Below are positions 24,177 through 34,183 of a DNA stretch of 64,000 bases, in pieces. The position numbers were made by a program, and so were the translations under genes. The notes under the pieces were generated by a model. The model worked only from the letters and a program-made list of their open reading frames with translations. It was not told the origin of the DNA and ran no database searches. Within the stretch, counting starts at the first letter, position 1, and each line of letters opens with the position of its first letter. The stretch covers positions 186,001 through 250,000 of the forward strand of contig NZ_SZQA01000001.1 of assembly GCF_005233835.1 (NCBI RefSeq), in the 5' to 3' direction. Origin of the DNA: Herbidospora galbida (GTDB taxonomy: Bacteria > Actinomycetota > Actinomycetes > Streptosporangiales > Streptosporangiaceae).

Positions 24177-24539
24177 AGCGACGTGTATGCCGAAATGTCT
24201 GGTTCGGAACCGGGGTGCCGTAACCCGTGAGCTCACGGCCAGACAAGTATCGGTGGCCAGGAGTAGGATCCGGTGATCGGCTAGTCGCGTACCGCCGTTC
24301 CCCGAGCTCTTAGCGTCCACGTCGCTTGGGGGGCGATGAGGTCATGGTCTTTCGGGGCCCGCGCTGCAGCACCCATCCCGTCCGGTGATGTATGCCCATC
24401 CGGTGGCGGCGTCGGCGCGGCCCTGCGCCGGAAGGTCGCCTCCGCTGGACAGCCGTCGGTGCCCAGACCGCGGGTCTTTCGGGCCGCGCTAGAGAGGGCC
24501 GATCTCCACCCAGCCGGGAACCTACGCGGCTCATCTCTA
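24177..24539. other. No gene identified
   Basis: This is the space between the TetR promoter and the propeller remnant. Frames here are open but without coding bias or homology. Confidence 0.35.
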
Positions 24540-24960
24540 CACCGGTGTCCCTATGTCTGGACACCGTTGGGGAGACCGCCGGGGAACGGTGAGGCCGTCT
24601 ACGGGTCAGTCGGTACCGACGTCTTCGCCGCAGCGGAAGGCCGGGGCATCTTCATCCGCGATTGGAGCTACAACACCTGGGTTCGCGTCGACGCGCCCGG
24701 CCTGGGATTCGACGACGGGGTGATGGTGATCGGAGACCTGGGGGTCTTCGCCACCACCGGAAACAACCTAGGAGACCTGTACCAATACATGTACACACCG
24801 GGTGTCTGGCAGAGGATCGGTCAAGCCGGTTTGGACTATGTCGTCACCGGTCGCACCCTCTATCGCCAGAACCACAACGACGAGATCTACAACTACTCCG
24901 GGACGTCCAATGTCTGGACGAAGATCCACAATAGGCTTGTGTTGAGAGGCGGTCGAGCAG
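24540..24960 (+). pseudogene. Beta-propeller (tachylectin-like) repeat remnant
   Basis: The frame reads YVWTPLGRPPGNGEAVYGSVG, then DVFAAAEGRGIFIRDWSYNT, WVRVDAPGLGF, GVWQRIGQAG and SNVWTKIHNR. These are repeated W-x-x-(I/L)G blades of about 45 residues, as in secreted sugar-binding propellers. There is no signal peptide or start, and after about 24960 the sequence is unrelated. GC content is lower than in neighbouring genes, which fits a transferred secreted protein now broken. Confidence 0.5.
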
Positions 24961-25156
24961 GCGCTCCGAGATCAGGGCTCCTACCTGCCGTGATGGACGA
25001 ACGCCGCCCACAGCGCGGGCGAGGCCGGGTTGGTCTCGGGGATTCAGGGCGAGCGCTTCGCGTCCCGTCGCGGCGGATCGTCGAGAAGATCTGTTCTCCT
25101 GGCCAGTCTCACGATATGTATGTGCGGTGGTATTGGGGAGATTGATCTGGTGGGCG

Positions 25157-26122
25157 ATGTCCCGCAGCGAGCGCAGGAGTGGTGTCGGGGTAGGGGACGT
25201 CTGGTACGACCCGCCCTTGACCGAAGCTCTCGAGCGGGTGAGCGAGGGCAACCTCGACCTCGGCCTGAGGCTCATCAAGCAGGCGCGTGGCCGTAACGAT
25301 CTGCGGGCTCTGCGGATCTCGCGGCTCGGTGAGGCCGTCGGGAGACACCTCGACGTCCTGGCCGGCAAGTTCGGCGACGACCCCGACGCGCTGCTCTGGC
25401 TGGGGAGTGCCCGCGTCAGCCTCGCATGGGAGATCAGAGGCGGCGGTTACGCGAAGTACGTCACCCAAGACGCCTTCCGGGGTTTCCGCGAGGTCCTGGA
25501 AACAGCGGCCGAACCGCTGTTCCACGCCGCGGACCTGGTCCCGGACGACCCGGTGCCGTGGCAGTGCCTCCAGTGGTTCGGGCTCGGCATGAGCCTGCCC
25601 CGCCCCGAACTCGACCGGTTCTGGGCGGAGACCGAAGCCAGGGATCCCGGGCTGTGGGCGGGCCGCCACGCCCGTCTCCAAACCCTGTGCGAGAAGTGGC
25701 GCGGCTCGAACGAGGAGGCTTACGAGTTCGCCAAGGAGACCGCCCTGACGGCCGAGACGGGTAACCCCGTCGTCGCGATGCTGCCCCTGGCCCACTTCGA
25801 GATCGCCGAACGCCGGATGCTGGCCGACGACGGACAGCACGACCACGAACTGATCGTGAAGAGCCATTTCAGCCGCGCCGAAGTACGGCAGGAACTGGCC
25901 GAGACCACCGACCGGTGGATGAGCGCGCCCCACGACCACCCGATGACGACCGAGGCCCGCCACCTGTTCGGGGCCGCCTTCTACTACGGCGGCGACCACG
26001 ACCGCGCCCGGCGCATCATGACCGACCTGCCGATGCGCATCCCGGAATGGCTACCGTGGGGCTCGGCCTCGGTCCTGCCCCGGCGCACCTACCTCAAGGT
26101 GAGACGCGAACTAGGGGTGTAG
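25157..26122 (+). CDS. Conserved hypothetical helical protein
   Basis: A 321-residue cytosolic protein starting MSRSERRSGVGVGDVWYDPP, with a helical, TPR-like content: LTEALERVSEGNLDLGLRLI, LFHAADLVPDDPVPWQCLQW, RRMLADDGQHDHELIVKSHF, LFGAAFYYGGDHDRARRIM. No catalytic motif is visible. Proteins of this kind are common in actinomycetes and have no assigned role. ATG 25157 is chosen; GTG 25127 is in frame but has no better ribosome site. It stands alone on its strand between a broken gene and an acyltransferase. Confidence 0.7.
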   Translation: MSRSERRSGVGVGDVWYDPPLTEALERVSEGNLDLGLRLIKQARGRNDLRALRISRLGEAVGRHLDVLAGKFGDDPDALLWLGSARVSLAWEIRGGGYAKYVTQDAFRGFREVLETAAEPLFHAADLVPDDPVPWQCLQWFGLGMSLPRPELDRFWAETEARDPGLWAGRHARLQTLCEKWRGSNEEAYEFAKETALTAETGNPVVAMLPLAHFEIAERRMLADDGQHDHELIVKSHFSRAEVRQELAETTDRWMSAPHDHPMTTEARHLFGAAFYYGGDHDRARRIMTDLPMRIPEWLPWGSASVLPRRTYLKVRRELGV

Positions 26123-26380
26123 CCGTCAGCGGGCCCTCGCGGGTAAGGAGTACGCGGCGTCTGTCGGGCTCGACCCGGGCGGCCCAGACCGTGAGCTGGT
26201 CGCCGATGAGATTTGACCCACCGCTCCCCTTCTGGTGGCTCCGAGCCGGATGCCGTCTACTTTCACCGATTCTGTAGATCAGCCACGCCAGACAGGGGCG
26301 GGCTCGTGTACGCGTCTCACGTGAGCGCCGAGAAGAGGGTAGGGATCCGGTACTGGCGACTACCACGAGGCATTGACGAC

Positions 26381-27766
26381 ATGGACGGCATGGGGGCCGC
26401 ACTGCGGGGTATTCGGCGGCGTGCCGAGCAGACGCCGCCGTCGCGGGAGCGGTTCGTCGATCTACTGCGAGGAATCTCCATCGTCGCGGTGATCCTCGGT
26501 CACTGGCTGGTGACGGTGGTCGGCTACGACGAGGACGGCGAGCTGATCGCCCGGTCGGCGCTGCCAGACCTGCCATGGGCGTTCCCCCTCACCTGGGTGC
26601 TGCAGGTCATGCCCGTGTTCTTCTTCGTCGGCGGGTACGCCAACGCGATATCGCTGGCCGCAGCACGCGGGCGAGGCGCGAATGCGACAGAATGGCTGCT
26701 CAACCGGGGTGGCCGGTTGATCCGCCCGACCACCACCCTGGTGCTGGTCATGACCGGTGGCGCGCTGATCGCCCGCCTGTTCGACGTCGACCACGCCCGG
26801 ATTCGCCTGGCGGTGTGGTTCGCCTCGATTCCGCTGTGGTTCCTGGTGGCGTACTTGGTGGTGGTGGTGCTGACCCCGGCCATGTACGCCCTGCACCGCC
26901 GGTACGGCCTGGCGGTCCCGGTGGTTCTGGTCGGTCTCGTCGCCGCCGGGGACCTTGCCCGCCTTCTCGGCGAGCCGTTCTACGGCAACGGCAACTACCT
27001 GTTCGGGTGGCTGGCCATCCATCAGATGGGCTTCGCCTGGCGTGACGGGCGGCTGACGAACCGCATGCGCATCGCGCTGCCCCTCGTGCTCGGCGGGTTC
27101 GGCGCGTTGTTCCTGCTCACGGTCGCGGGCCCGTACCCGGTCAGCATGATCGATATACCGGGCGAGCGGCTGGACAACATGTCGCCTCCCAGCCTGGCCC
27201 TGCTCGCGGTGGCCGCCGTCCAGCTAGGGATGGCGCTGCTGGTGCGTGATCGGGCCGAGCGGTGGCTGCGGCATTCGCGCGCATGGCTGGCGGTGATCGC
27301 CGTCAACGCGGTGATCTTGACGATCTACCTGTGGCACATCACCGCTGCGATCCTGATCTTGACGGCACTGCACTTCGCGGGCCTCCTGTCCGCTCCCGGT
27401 GTCGGCTCGGCGGCCTGGTACGCCTGGCGGATCCCCTACCTGATCATGTTCAGCCTCATGCTCGCGCTACTGGTCGCGATCTTCGGACCGATCGAGGTCC
27501 GCGACACCCTCCGGCGTAACCGGCTTCCCGGCCGGATTCCGCTCCGCCTGGCGCGAGCAGCGAGCCGCCCCGCCCCACGCCTGGCACTGGCCGTGGCCGG
27601 CTTCGCCGGGGTCACGTGCGGCATCCTCGGCAACAGCTTGCTGTCCAGCACGAGCCCGACCCTCTTCGGGTGGCCGACGCCAGCACTGATCGCCTACCTC
27701 GCCGGCGCGGCGGCACTGCGCTTCCTCCGAGCGACACCACCGGACACGAGCCCCCACCCGGGATGA
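26381..27766 (+). CDS. Acyltransferase-3 family integral membrane protein
   Basis: A 461-residue polytopic membrane protein of the acyltransferase_3 (OafA/NodX-like) family, which transfers acyl groups to sugars or lipids at the membrane. The family start FVDLLRGISIVAVILGHW, with the conserved Arg and His, is near residue 30. About ten hydrophobic segments follow (for example VLQVMPVFFFVGGYANAI, FLVAYLVVVVLTPAMYAL, WLAVIAVNAVILTIYLWH). The donor and acceptor cannot be told. ATG 26381 or ATG 26390 could be used; neither has an ideal ribosome site. Upstream, the reverse strand at 26130-26220 holds a short coding-like piece (LIGDQLTVWAARVEPDRRR) that was not identified. Confidence 0.85.
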   Translation: MDGMGAALRGIRRRAEQTPPSRERFVDLLRGISIVAVILGHWLVTVVGYDEDGELIARSALPDLPWAFPLTWVLQVMPVFFFVGGYANAISLAAARGRGANATEWLLNRGGRLIRPTTTLVLVMTGGALIARLFDVDHARIRLAVWFASIPLWFLVAYLVVVVLTPAMYALHRRYGLAVPVVLVGLVAAGDLARLLGEPFYGNGNYLFGWLAIHQMGFAWRDGRLTNRMRIALPLVLGGFGALFLLTVAGPYPVSMIDIPGERLDNMSPPSLALLAVAAVQLGMALLVRDRAERWLRHSRAWLAVIAVNAVILTIYLWHITAAILILTALHFAGLLSAPGVGSAAWYAWRIPYLIMFSLMLALLVAIFGPIEVRDTLRRNRLPGRIPLRLARAASRPAPRLALAVAGFAGVTCGILGNSLLSSTSPTLFGWPTPALIAYLAGAAALRFLRATPPDTSPHPG

Positions 27767-28209
27767 CCGCCGAACACCTCGGGCCTGCGCCCCTTCCGAG
27801 ATCCCGGCGACGCTGCCGCCTGAGGTCGTCACCGCCGGTCCATGACTCGGCAGGCCCCACCCTGCCGCGCTCGGATCGGTGGATGTCTCACCGCGGCTGT
27901 TTCCCGTTGCGCTTCACACCGCCCCCGGCGTCGGCGGCTCGGCGAAGGACCCACCTTTTTCCTCGCCACCGTCAAGGGGCCTTCCTTGCGTATGACCAAG
28001 TCGCCTTAGATCTTTGAGCTCGGTCGCCGCTTCCCCAGGTGCCGGGAAACCACGGTCAACACGGCCAAGACACCCATCAGGCCTGCCTTCAGCGCTGTTC
28101 CCGGCCCTCGCCCACTTTGGCAGCTTTACCCGATGTCAGGAAGTTTGGGCTGGTCATCGAGGTTCCTTGAATCGAAGAGGCAGGAGGCGGGACACCGGGG
28201 GGAAGATCG
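27767..28209. other. Intergenic region, no clear feature
   Basis: About 440 bp between the acyltransferase and the kinase. There is no coding bias, no known RNA and no convincing hairpin. AT-richer patches near 27950-28020 may include the kinase promoter. Confidence 0.3.
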
Positions 28210-29703
28210 ATGGTCAAGCGCAGGCAGTTGTCGTTCCGCGCGCGGAGAACATTCGCCACGGGCGTTTTCATGCTGCTCATTTGTCTGGGACTGGGTCTGC
28301 TCTTTCTGATGTACGAGGGCGGCAAGGAGAGGGACAACGCGCGACAGCGGGGCCTGGCCGCATGGAACAAGGTCGAGCCCCTCATCCAGCAGGAGCGGCT
28401 TCCCCCCGTCCTGTCGCACGACCACGACGAGGCGGTCCAAGTGCTGGATCCGCACGGCAGAGTGGCCGCGGCGAGCAGCCAGTTGCTCGGCGATCCGCCG
28501 ATGGCCACCTTCCGTCCCCCCGACGACGTCATGAACACGACCAGGGTGTTGTGCCCCCCGGCGGGCCTGGACGGGTGCCGGACCGTGGCGTCGATCAGCG
28601 TCCACCAGCCGGACGGTGTCTGGTCGTTGTACGTGGCGACTCCGACGGTCCCCTGGTACGGCAGCACCACTGCGGTCTTCCTCGCGATCGGCACGTCGCT
28701 GCTGTTGACCGTCGCGGTCACCACCCTGGTGTTCCGGGACATCACCAAGGCCGTGCAGCCAGTCAGCGCGATACAGCGGCAGCTGGCCGACATCACCGCC
28801 GCCCACCTCGAACGCAGGGTCCCGGTGCCCGGCGCGTACGACACCTACGAAGAGGTCAAGGTCCTGGCCGAGACGGTGAACGACACCCTCGACCGCCTGG
28901 AGGCCGCCTACGAACGCCTGCGGCGCTTCACCTCCGACGCCTCCCACGACCTGCGCAGCCCGATCACCGCCATGCGACTGCAGCTGGACCAGGCCTTCGC
29001 CCACCCCGAGGACGCCGACTGGCCGCAGGCCGCCGCGAAGGTCCTGGCGGGCATCGACCGGCTCCAGGCGATCGTCACCGACCTGCTGTCCCTGGCCCGG
29101 CTCGACGCGGGTGCCCCCCTCAACGGCGAGCCGACCGACTTGGGTGTGCTCGCCGCGGCGGAACTGGACCAGCGCACCCACGGCGCGGTGATCGTCCGGC
29201 ATCTCCAGGAGGGCGTGTGCGTCGACTGCGACCAGCTCCGCATCTCCCGGGTCCTGGTCAACCTGCTCGACAACGCCGAACGGCACACCGCCTCCAAGAT
29301 CACCGTCACCGTGCGCGCCGAGAACGGGACCGCCGTCATGGAGGTGCTGGACGACGGAGACGGCGTCGCCGCCGAGGACCGGGAACGGGTCTTCGAACGC
29401 TTCACCCGCCTGGACGCGGCGCGCAGCCAGGACGCCGGAGGGACCGGCCTGGGGTTGGCCATCGCCAGGGAGATCGCCCACGCGCACTCGGGCACGCTGA
29501 CCATCGAGGACAGCGACCGGGGCGCGCGTTTCGTGCTCCGTCTCCCCCAGTGCCCGGCCACAAGCGAGACCCCCCATCAGGCCATGCCGACCGCCGACAC
29601 ACCAGGTCGCCGGATCTGGCCACGCCGGCTGAGGGCGATCGTCATGAACGACCGGCGCCAAATCCCGCAGCGCACGGTCGATACGGCGCGGCAGCGGCGA
29701 TGA
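28210..29703 (+). CDS. Sensor histidine kinase, orphan
   Basis: A 497-residue membrane kinase. TM1 is at about 13-35, an extracytoplasmic sensor at about 36-150 with a Cys pair (VLCPPAGLDGC), and TM2 at about 152-176. HAMP follows, then HisKA with the phospho-acceptor His246 in SDASHDLRSP. HATPase_c has NLLDNAERH, DDGDGV and GGTGLGLA. The C-terminal 50 residues are low-complexity and basic. It is of the OmpR-partner class, yet no response regulator lies on either side, so it works with a distant partner or the partner was lost. ATG 28210 has GGGGGAAG about six bases upstream. Confidence 0.9.
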   Translation: MVKRRQLSFRARRTFATGVFMLLICLGLGLLFLMYEGGKERDNARQRGLAAWNKVEPLIQQERLPPVLSHDHDEAVQVLDPHGRVAAASSQLLGDPPMATFRPPDDVMNTTRVLCPPAGLDGCRTVASISVHQPDGVWSLYVATPTVPWYGSTTAVFLAIGTSLLLTVAVTTLVFRDITKAVQPVSAIQRQLADITAAHLERRVPVPGAYDTYEEVKVLAETVNDTLDRLEAAYERLRRFTSDASHDLRSPITAMRLQLDQAFAHPEDADWPQAAAKVLAGIDRLQAIVTDLLSLARLDAGAPLNGEPTDLGVLAAAELDQRTHGAVIVRHLQEGVCVDCDQLRISRVLVNLLDNAERHTASKITVTVRAENGTAVMEVLDDGDGVAAEDRERVFERFTRLDAARSQDAGGTGLGLAIAREIAHAHSGTLTIEDSDRGARFVLRLPQCPATSETPHQAMPTADTPGRRIWPRRLRAIVMNDRRQIPQRTVDTARQRR

Positions 29704-29858
29704 CGCCCTGATCGACGTACAGCGGACGCACGAAGCGGTCAGTCCCACCCCAGGTTCGCGACGCCGGTCCCGCCCACCCGGACTCCGGCCGGTCATCGGC
29801 CACCCCCGCCGTGACCGTGATGCTGCCCCGGTCGGGACCGCCCGCCCGACCGGAGCGC

Positions 29859-30872
29859 TCAGGTGGTCGGCCGGGTGGAACTCGGTTTCCGGCCGGTCGA
29901 CCAGGCCTCGTTCATGGCAGGCCCGGCGTGGCTCAATCGATGGTGGCCACCAGGGTGATCGACACCAGGATCCCCGGCCTGTCGACGCCGAGCCTGCTGA
30001 CGCACCTCGGCGGTCGGGCCGGCCAGGAGCTTGAGCCGCTCTTCTGAGATGCTGCCCGGTTCGGCGGTGTAGATGGTGAGGCCGTACACCGTCTGGTTGG
30101 ACACACGCAGGTCGAGAGACTGGTAGGTCACCTCCAGGTCGCCGACCTGCGGATGCCACAGCTGCTTGCTGCCGTCGTGCCGGACACGCACGTCGTGGAC
30201 GGCCCACTGACTGCGGAACGCGGTGCTGAGCGTGGACAGCTCACCGACGAGGTCACGCAGCGCCCGGTCATGGGGCGCGCGTCCGGCCTCGGCGCGCAGC
30301 AGCGCGGCGCTGATGCCGGCGGCCGCGTCCCAGTCGACGAAGAACCGCCGCGAGCCCGGGTCGAGGAAGACGTAGCGGGCGATGTTGGCGCGGCCGTGCC
30401 GTGTGGCGGCAGGGCTGTCGAAGACCGGCGCGAGCAGGGCCCGGGCCAGCGCATTGTGGGTGACGAGGTCCTGGCGGCCGTTGCGTACGAACGCCGCCGA
30501 CATCGTCATGGAGTCCAGCATCCACTGGACCTGCGGCGGGACCTGGACATCCTTGCGGCGCGAGGGCGCGCGGCGAGCGGGCCGGGCGGCGTGGGCCAGG
30601 TCGAACAGGTAGGTGCGTTCGTCCTGGTCCAGGCGCAGGGCCTGGGCGACCGCGTCGAGCACCTCTTCCGATACGCCGCTGATGTGGCCCTTCTCCAGCC
30701 GGACGTACCACTCGGTGCTCACCCCGGCCAGCACCGCGACCTCCTCGCGGCGCAGCCCAGGGACCCGACGCCGGCTGCTGGTGGGCAGCCCGACCTGCTC
30801 GGGAGTGAGCTTGGCGCGCCGGGTGGCGAGGAAGTCCCGGATCTGGGCGCGGTGGTCGGGCCGGTCGTCCAT
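29859..30872 (-). CDS. XRE-family regulator with MmyB-like ligand domain, altered C-terminus
   Basis: N-terminal Cro/C1 helix-turn-helix (RRRVPGLRREEVAVLAGVST, EWYVRLEKG) and an MmyB-like sensor domain (QVQWMLDSMTMSAAFVRNGR, FVDWDAAAGISAALLRAEAG, LRVSNQTVYGLTIYTAEPGS). Relatives end shortly after SEERLKLLA. Here another 50 residues of unlike composition follow, probably because of a frame change near the end. The start is ATG 30872. It is transcribed away from the SDR at 31079. In this family the regulator very often controls a divergent SDR or oxidoreductase. Confidence 0.85.
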   Translation of the reverse strand: MDDRPDHRAQIRDFLATRRAKLTPEQVGLPTSSRRRVPGLRREEVAVLAGVSTEWYVRLEKGHISGVSEEVLDAVAQALRLDQDERTYLFDLAHAARPARRAPSRRKDVQVPPQVQWMLDSMTMSAAFVRNGRQDLVTHNALARALLAPVFDSPAATRHGRANIARYVFLDPGSRRFFVDWDAAAGISAALLRAEAGRAPHDRALRDLVGELSTLSTAFRSQWAVHDVRVRHDGSKQLWHPQVGDLEVTYQSLDLRVSNQTVYGLTIYTAEPGSISEERLKLLAGPTAEVRQQARRRQAGDPGVDHPGGHHRLSHAGPAMNEAWSTGRKPSSTRPTT

Positions 30873-31078
30873 GCCCTCCACGGTAGCCGCAGGGTTCGCG
30901 CAGGTGGCGGCGGTAAGGGGGTTGAGCTTGTCCCCCCTATCAAGGCGCTCTGCCTCGTACGCGGCCAGGCGGGTTTCCTGGGATCAGCAGGGTGGACGCG
31001 ACCTGCGAACCCTGTCCTCTTGTCGTGGTGATCGGCGTGCCGATCACTGCCGAAGTCCTCACCCCCTGGAGTATGACC

Positions 31079-31777
31079 ATGACCGGCAGAACCGTACTGA
31101 TCACCGGCGGGACCGGTGGCATCGGCGCTCACACCGCACGATTGCTCCTCGACCGCGGCCACCGCGTGGCCGTCACCGGCCGCGAGGAGACCAGACTCAA
31201 GGCCTTTCTCGACGAGACCGGCCGCCCCGACCGGCTGCTCGGCATCATCGCCGACGCCGCCGACTGGCCGGCCACCCAAGCCGCCGTGACGCGCACCGTG
31301 GCACACTTCGGCGCCCTGCACGCCGCGGTGGCCAACGCCGGTTTCGTCCCCGCCGATCACCCGCGCACCATCGCCGACGGCGACCCGGAACTGTGGGCGC
31401 CCATGGTCCTCACCAACGTCCTCGGCCCCGCTCTGCTGGCCCACGCCGCCCTCCCCCACCTCGAGGCCACGGGCGGACGGCTGGTGCTGATCGGCAGCGT
31501 CGCCGGCCTGAAGAACAGCCCCGCCAACCTCTACTCCGCCACCAAGTGGGCCGTCACCGGCATGGCCGAGAACCTGCGGATGTACGCCACCAGCCGCGGT
31601 ATCGGCGTCACCCTCGTCAACCCCGGCATGACCGACACCGCCTTCTGGCAAGGCGGCGTCCCGCCCTTCGCCCTGTCCCCCGAACCCGTCGCCGAGGCCA
31701 TCTGCTTCGCCCTCGGGCAGCCGGCCGACGTCGACCTCAACACCCTGACCATCCGGCCGGTCGGCCAGCCCGTCTGA
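31079..31777 (+). CDS. Short-chain dehydrogenase/reductase
   Basis: A 232-residue classical SDR: cofactor loop GGTGGIG at 10-16, NAG, catalytic Ser in LIGSVAGL and YSATK (Tyr/Lys). It is an NAD(P)-dependent oxidoreductase of unknown substrate. ATG 31079 fits best, seven bases after GGAG; ATG 31073 is too close to it. The divergent XRE/MmyB regulator at 30872 is the probable controller. Confidence 0.9.
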   Translation: MTGRTVLITGGTGGIGAHTARLLLDRGHRVAVTGREETRLKAFLDETGRPDRLLGIIADAADWPATQAAVTRTVAHFGALHAAVANAGFVPADHPRTIADGDPELWAPMVLTNVLGPALLAHAALPHLEATGGRLVLIGSVAGLKNSPANLYSATKWAVTGMAENLRMYATSRGIGVTLVNPGMTDTAFWQGGVPPFALSPEPVAEAICFALGQPADVDLNTLTIRPVGQPV

Positions 31778-31795
31778 GGCAGATCCGACACCACC

Positions 31796-31972
31796 GTGAG
31801 CAGGCCGTGCAGAAGCGCGTGGCCCTACTGGAACCGGCCGGACGTCGCCTGGTCGCCCTTCGACGACTTCGAACCCCTGGCCGACGGCCTGGTGTGGCGC
31901 CCCGAGACCGAATCCGACGCCATCCGCGCACTCGCCCAAACCGTACGAGAGCTCGGCCCACTCCACCTTTGA
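31796..31972 (+). pseudogene. Short coding remnant, family not recognised
   Basis: Just after the SDR stop, and in the same frame, a coding-like piece runs from GTG 31796: WPYWNRPDVAWSPFDDFEPL, VWRPETESDAIRALAQTVRE, then LGPLHL and TGA. Codon bias is good. It may be the tail of a gene whose front was removed when the SDR arrived. Confidence 0.35.
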
Positions 31973-31990
31973 GCCCCAGATCGCCTCCCC

Positions 31991-32137
31991 TCGACCACGC
32001 TCGCCCATGTCAGCGGCAGCACGCTGTTCATCGTCGGGACGTCCGCCGATGAGTCCGTAAGGATCGAGCTCCAGTTCGGGGATCACCCCAGGGGGCGACC
32101 GTGGTCTCGTGCTCGACGAATGTCGCGTCAACCATGG
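31991..32137 (+). pseudogene. Degenerate partial copy of the RTX-like gene at 40708
   Basis: The bases here repeat 40789-40990 with small deletions. TCGACCACG, the HVSGSTLFIVGTSA-coding stretch and the GTGGTCTCGTGCTCGACGA block are all conserved. A 24-bp piece after CAGTTCGGG and another before GTGGTCTCG are missing. There is no signal peptide, start or calcium repeats, so only the N-terminal part was duplicated. Confidence 0.75.
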
Positions 32138-32410
32138 GGGCGAACGGGGTGGCCCGCGCCTGCGACCCGAGCCACGCCTTCGACCCCGGCCTGGCCCGGG
32201 GGCGGCCAGCGAGACGGCGGCCGCCGCCAGGACGGTGCGGTCGCCGCGGCTGACCGCCATCGTCTGCATCAGCTGCGCCGACACCAGTGAGACGAGGGCG
32301 ATCGACGTCATCGCTCACCCGGGCCAGGCTGCCCGCAATTTGCTGTTTCCGCAAAGAGGTTTGCTCGTACGCCGAGACGGAACCACACTCGGCACCCGGG
32401 GAGGCCATGA

Positions 32411-32863
32411 ATGGACGAGAGGTTCCGGGACGCGATGTACCGCAGTCACGACCAGGTGTTCAGCGGCGATCCCAACGGGGTGCTCGTCACCGAGGTCGCG
32501 GACCTGCGACCGGGTCAGGCGCTCGATGTGGGATGCGGCGAAGGGGCCGACGCGCTCTGGCTGGCCCGGCGCGGCTGGCACGTCACCGCCGTCGACATCT
32601 CGCGGACCGCGCTGGACCGCGCCGCCGCGGCGGCCGTCGAGGTCGAGGGCCGCGTGGCGTGGGCGAGGGCCGACCTCACCGTCACCCCGCCGCCGGTGGG
32701 CGCGTTCGACCTGGTGTCCGTCCACTACTTCCCGCTTGCGCGCCGGCCGGACCACGCGGCGTTGCGCGGGCTGCTCGACGCCGTCGCGCCCGGTGGCACA
32801 CTGCTCTTCGTCACCCACGCCCTGGTGGATCTGGTGCGACCGGGATCTCCGCCCCCGGCTTGA
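32411..32863 (+). CDS. SAM-dependent methyltransferase, C-terminally truncated
   Basis: A class I methyltransferase of 150 residues with motif I ALDVGCGEGADALWLARRGW, motif II/acidic loop TAVDISRTALDRA and the post-motif LVSVHYFPL. Relatives are close to 200 residues and continue past LLFVTHALVDL. Here the reading turns into VRPGSPPPA and stops, so the final beta strands that close the fold are absent. It may be a recent frameshift. GGGGAGG precedes ATG 32411 by seven bases. Confidence 0.75.
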   Translation: MDERFRDAMYRSHDQVFSGDPNGVLVTEVADLRPGQALDVGCGEGADALWLARRGWHVTAVDISRTALDRAAAAAVEVEGRVAWARADLTVTPPPVGAFDLVSVHYFPLARRPDHAALRGLLDAVAPGGTLLFVTHALVDLVRPGSPPPA

Positions 32864-33077
32864 GGCATCGAACGCCTTCGCCACTTCCGGCGGCCGTCTC
32901 ACCGGCGGGCGCGGCACCGACACGATCGCGTCGAAGACGCCGCCCTTCTGAATCATGAAAGTCCACCGGTCGCGTGAGATCGAGGGACCCGGTCATGGCG
33001 TCGCCCTGACCAGCGCAGCGATGTCTAGAGTCGGACGACAGGAGGGGCACGGTCGCGGCCCTGGCGAGGGGGTCGTG

Positions 33078-34055
33078 GTGCGGGCCATTGTCATCGAAGG
33101 GTTCGGCGGGCCCGAACACCTCGTTTATGAGGAACTGCCCGAGCCCGACCCGCTGGCTGGGCACGTCGTCATCGAGATCAAGGCCTTCGGCCTCAACCAC
33201 GCCGAGATGCACATGCGCCGGGGTGAATGGGCCGAGGCGGCGCCGGTGAGCGGCATCGAGTGCGTCGGCTTGGTGAAGTCCTGCCCGGGTGGCGAGTTCC
33301 CGATCGGCGCCAAGGTCGCCGCACTCATGGGCGGCCTCGGGCGCACCATCAACGGCAGCTACGCCGAGTACACGCGGGCGCCCGCGTCGAACGTGGCACT
33401 GATCGAGTCCGACCTGCCGTGGGAGGTGCTCGCCGCCATCCCCGAGACCTATGCCACGGCGTGGACCTGCCTGTTCCGCAACCTGGAGATCACCCAGGGG
33501 CAATTCCTGGTCATCCGGGGCGCGACGTCGTCCTTCGGCCGGGCTGCCGTCGACCTCGCGGTGGAGGCGGGTCTGCGGGTCGTCGGCACCACCCGCGACC
33601 GCAGCCGGTTCGCCCTGCTGGAGGATCTGGGTGCGGAGCGGGGGGAGTTGGAGGTGCCGGATCTGTCGCGGCACCTCGCCGAGAGCAAGCAGGTCGACGT
33701 GGTGCTCGACCTGGTCGGGAACAGCACCATCCTCGACTCGCTCGACATGTTGCGGCGGGGCGGCCGGGCATGCCTGGCAGGCTGGCTGGGCGGGCTCGAC
33801 CCGATCGCCGACTTCAACCCGCTGCTGCGGATGGCGAGCGGCGTCTATTTGACGTTCTTCGGCAGCTTCGTGTTCGGCACGCCGGGGTTTCCGTTGTCCG
33901 ACGTCCCGCTGCAGACGATCGCCGACCAGGTCGCGGCGGGCCGGCTCAGGGCACGGCCGTCCCGCGTGTTCTCCTTCGACGAGGTACGCGAGGCACACCA
34001 GGTCATGGAGGCAGGCGAGGCCGGGGGCAAGATGGTGGTCGTCATAGATCCGTGA
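33078..34055 (+). CDS. Quinone-oxidoreductase-like MDR (zeta-crystallin type)
   Basis: A 325-residue NADPH-dependent medium-chain dehydrogenase without zinc. The N-terminal GroES-like domain starts VRAIVIEGFGGPEHLVYEEL; the Rossmann site is LVIRGATSSFGRAAVDLAVE, where the usual AAGGVG is replaced by GATSSFG. The substrate is probably a quinone or an enone. GTG 33078 follows GAGGGGG by five bases. The ORF remains open upstream, but without coding bias. Confidence 0.88.
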   Translation: MRAIVIEGFGGPEHLVYEELPEPDPLAGHVVIEIKAFGLNHAEMHMRRGEWAEAAPVSGIECVGLVKSCPGGEFPIGAKVAALMGGLGRTINGSYAEYTRAPASNVALIESDLPWEVLAAIPETYATAWTCLFRNLEITQGQFLVIRGATSSFGRAAVDLAVEAGLRVVGTTRDRSRFALLEDLGAERGELEVPDLSRHLAESKQVDVVLDLVGNSTILDSLDMLRRGGRACLAGWLGGLDPIADFNPLLRMASGVYLTFFGSFVFGTPGFPLSDVPLQTIADQVAAGRLRARPSRVFSFDEVREAHQVMEAGEAGGKMVVVIDP

Positions 34056-34183
34056 CGCCGCTCGGGGTTGGCCCCGCGCCTGCTGTCGTCCGCCAATCGT
34101 GGCACGAGGTCTTGTCCAGAAGTCACAGACCTCCGACCAACCATCACGGCTTTCCGCAGTCGGCCGAAATGGCGTGAGGGTCG

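Noticed and set aside
28126-30207. A 693-codon reverse-strand frame
   Set aside because: It is antisense to the histidine kinase, with no recognisable domain.
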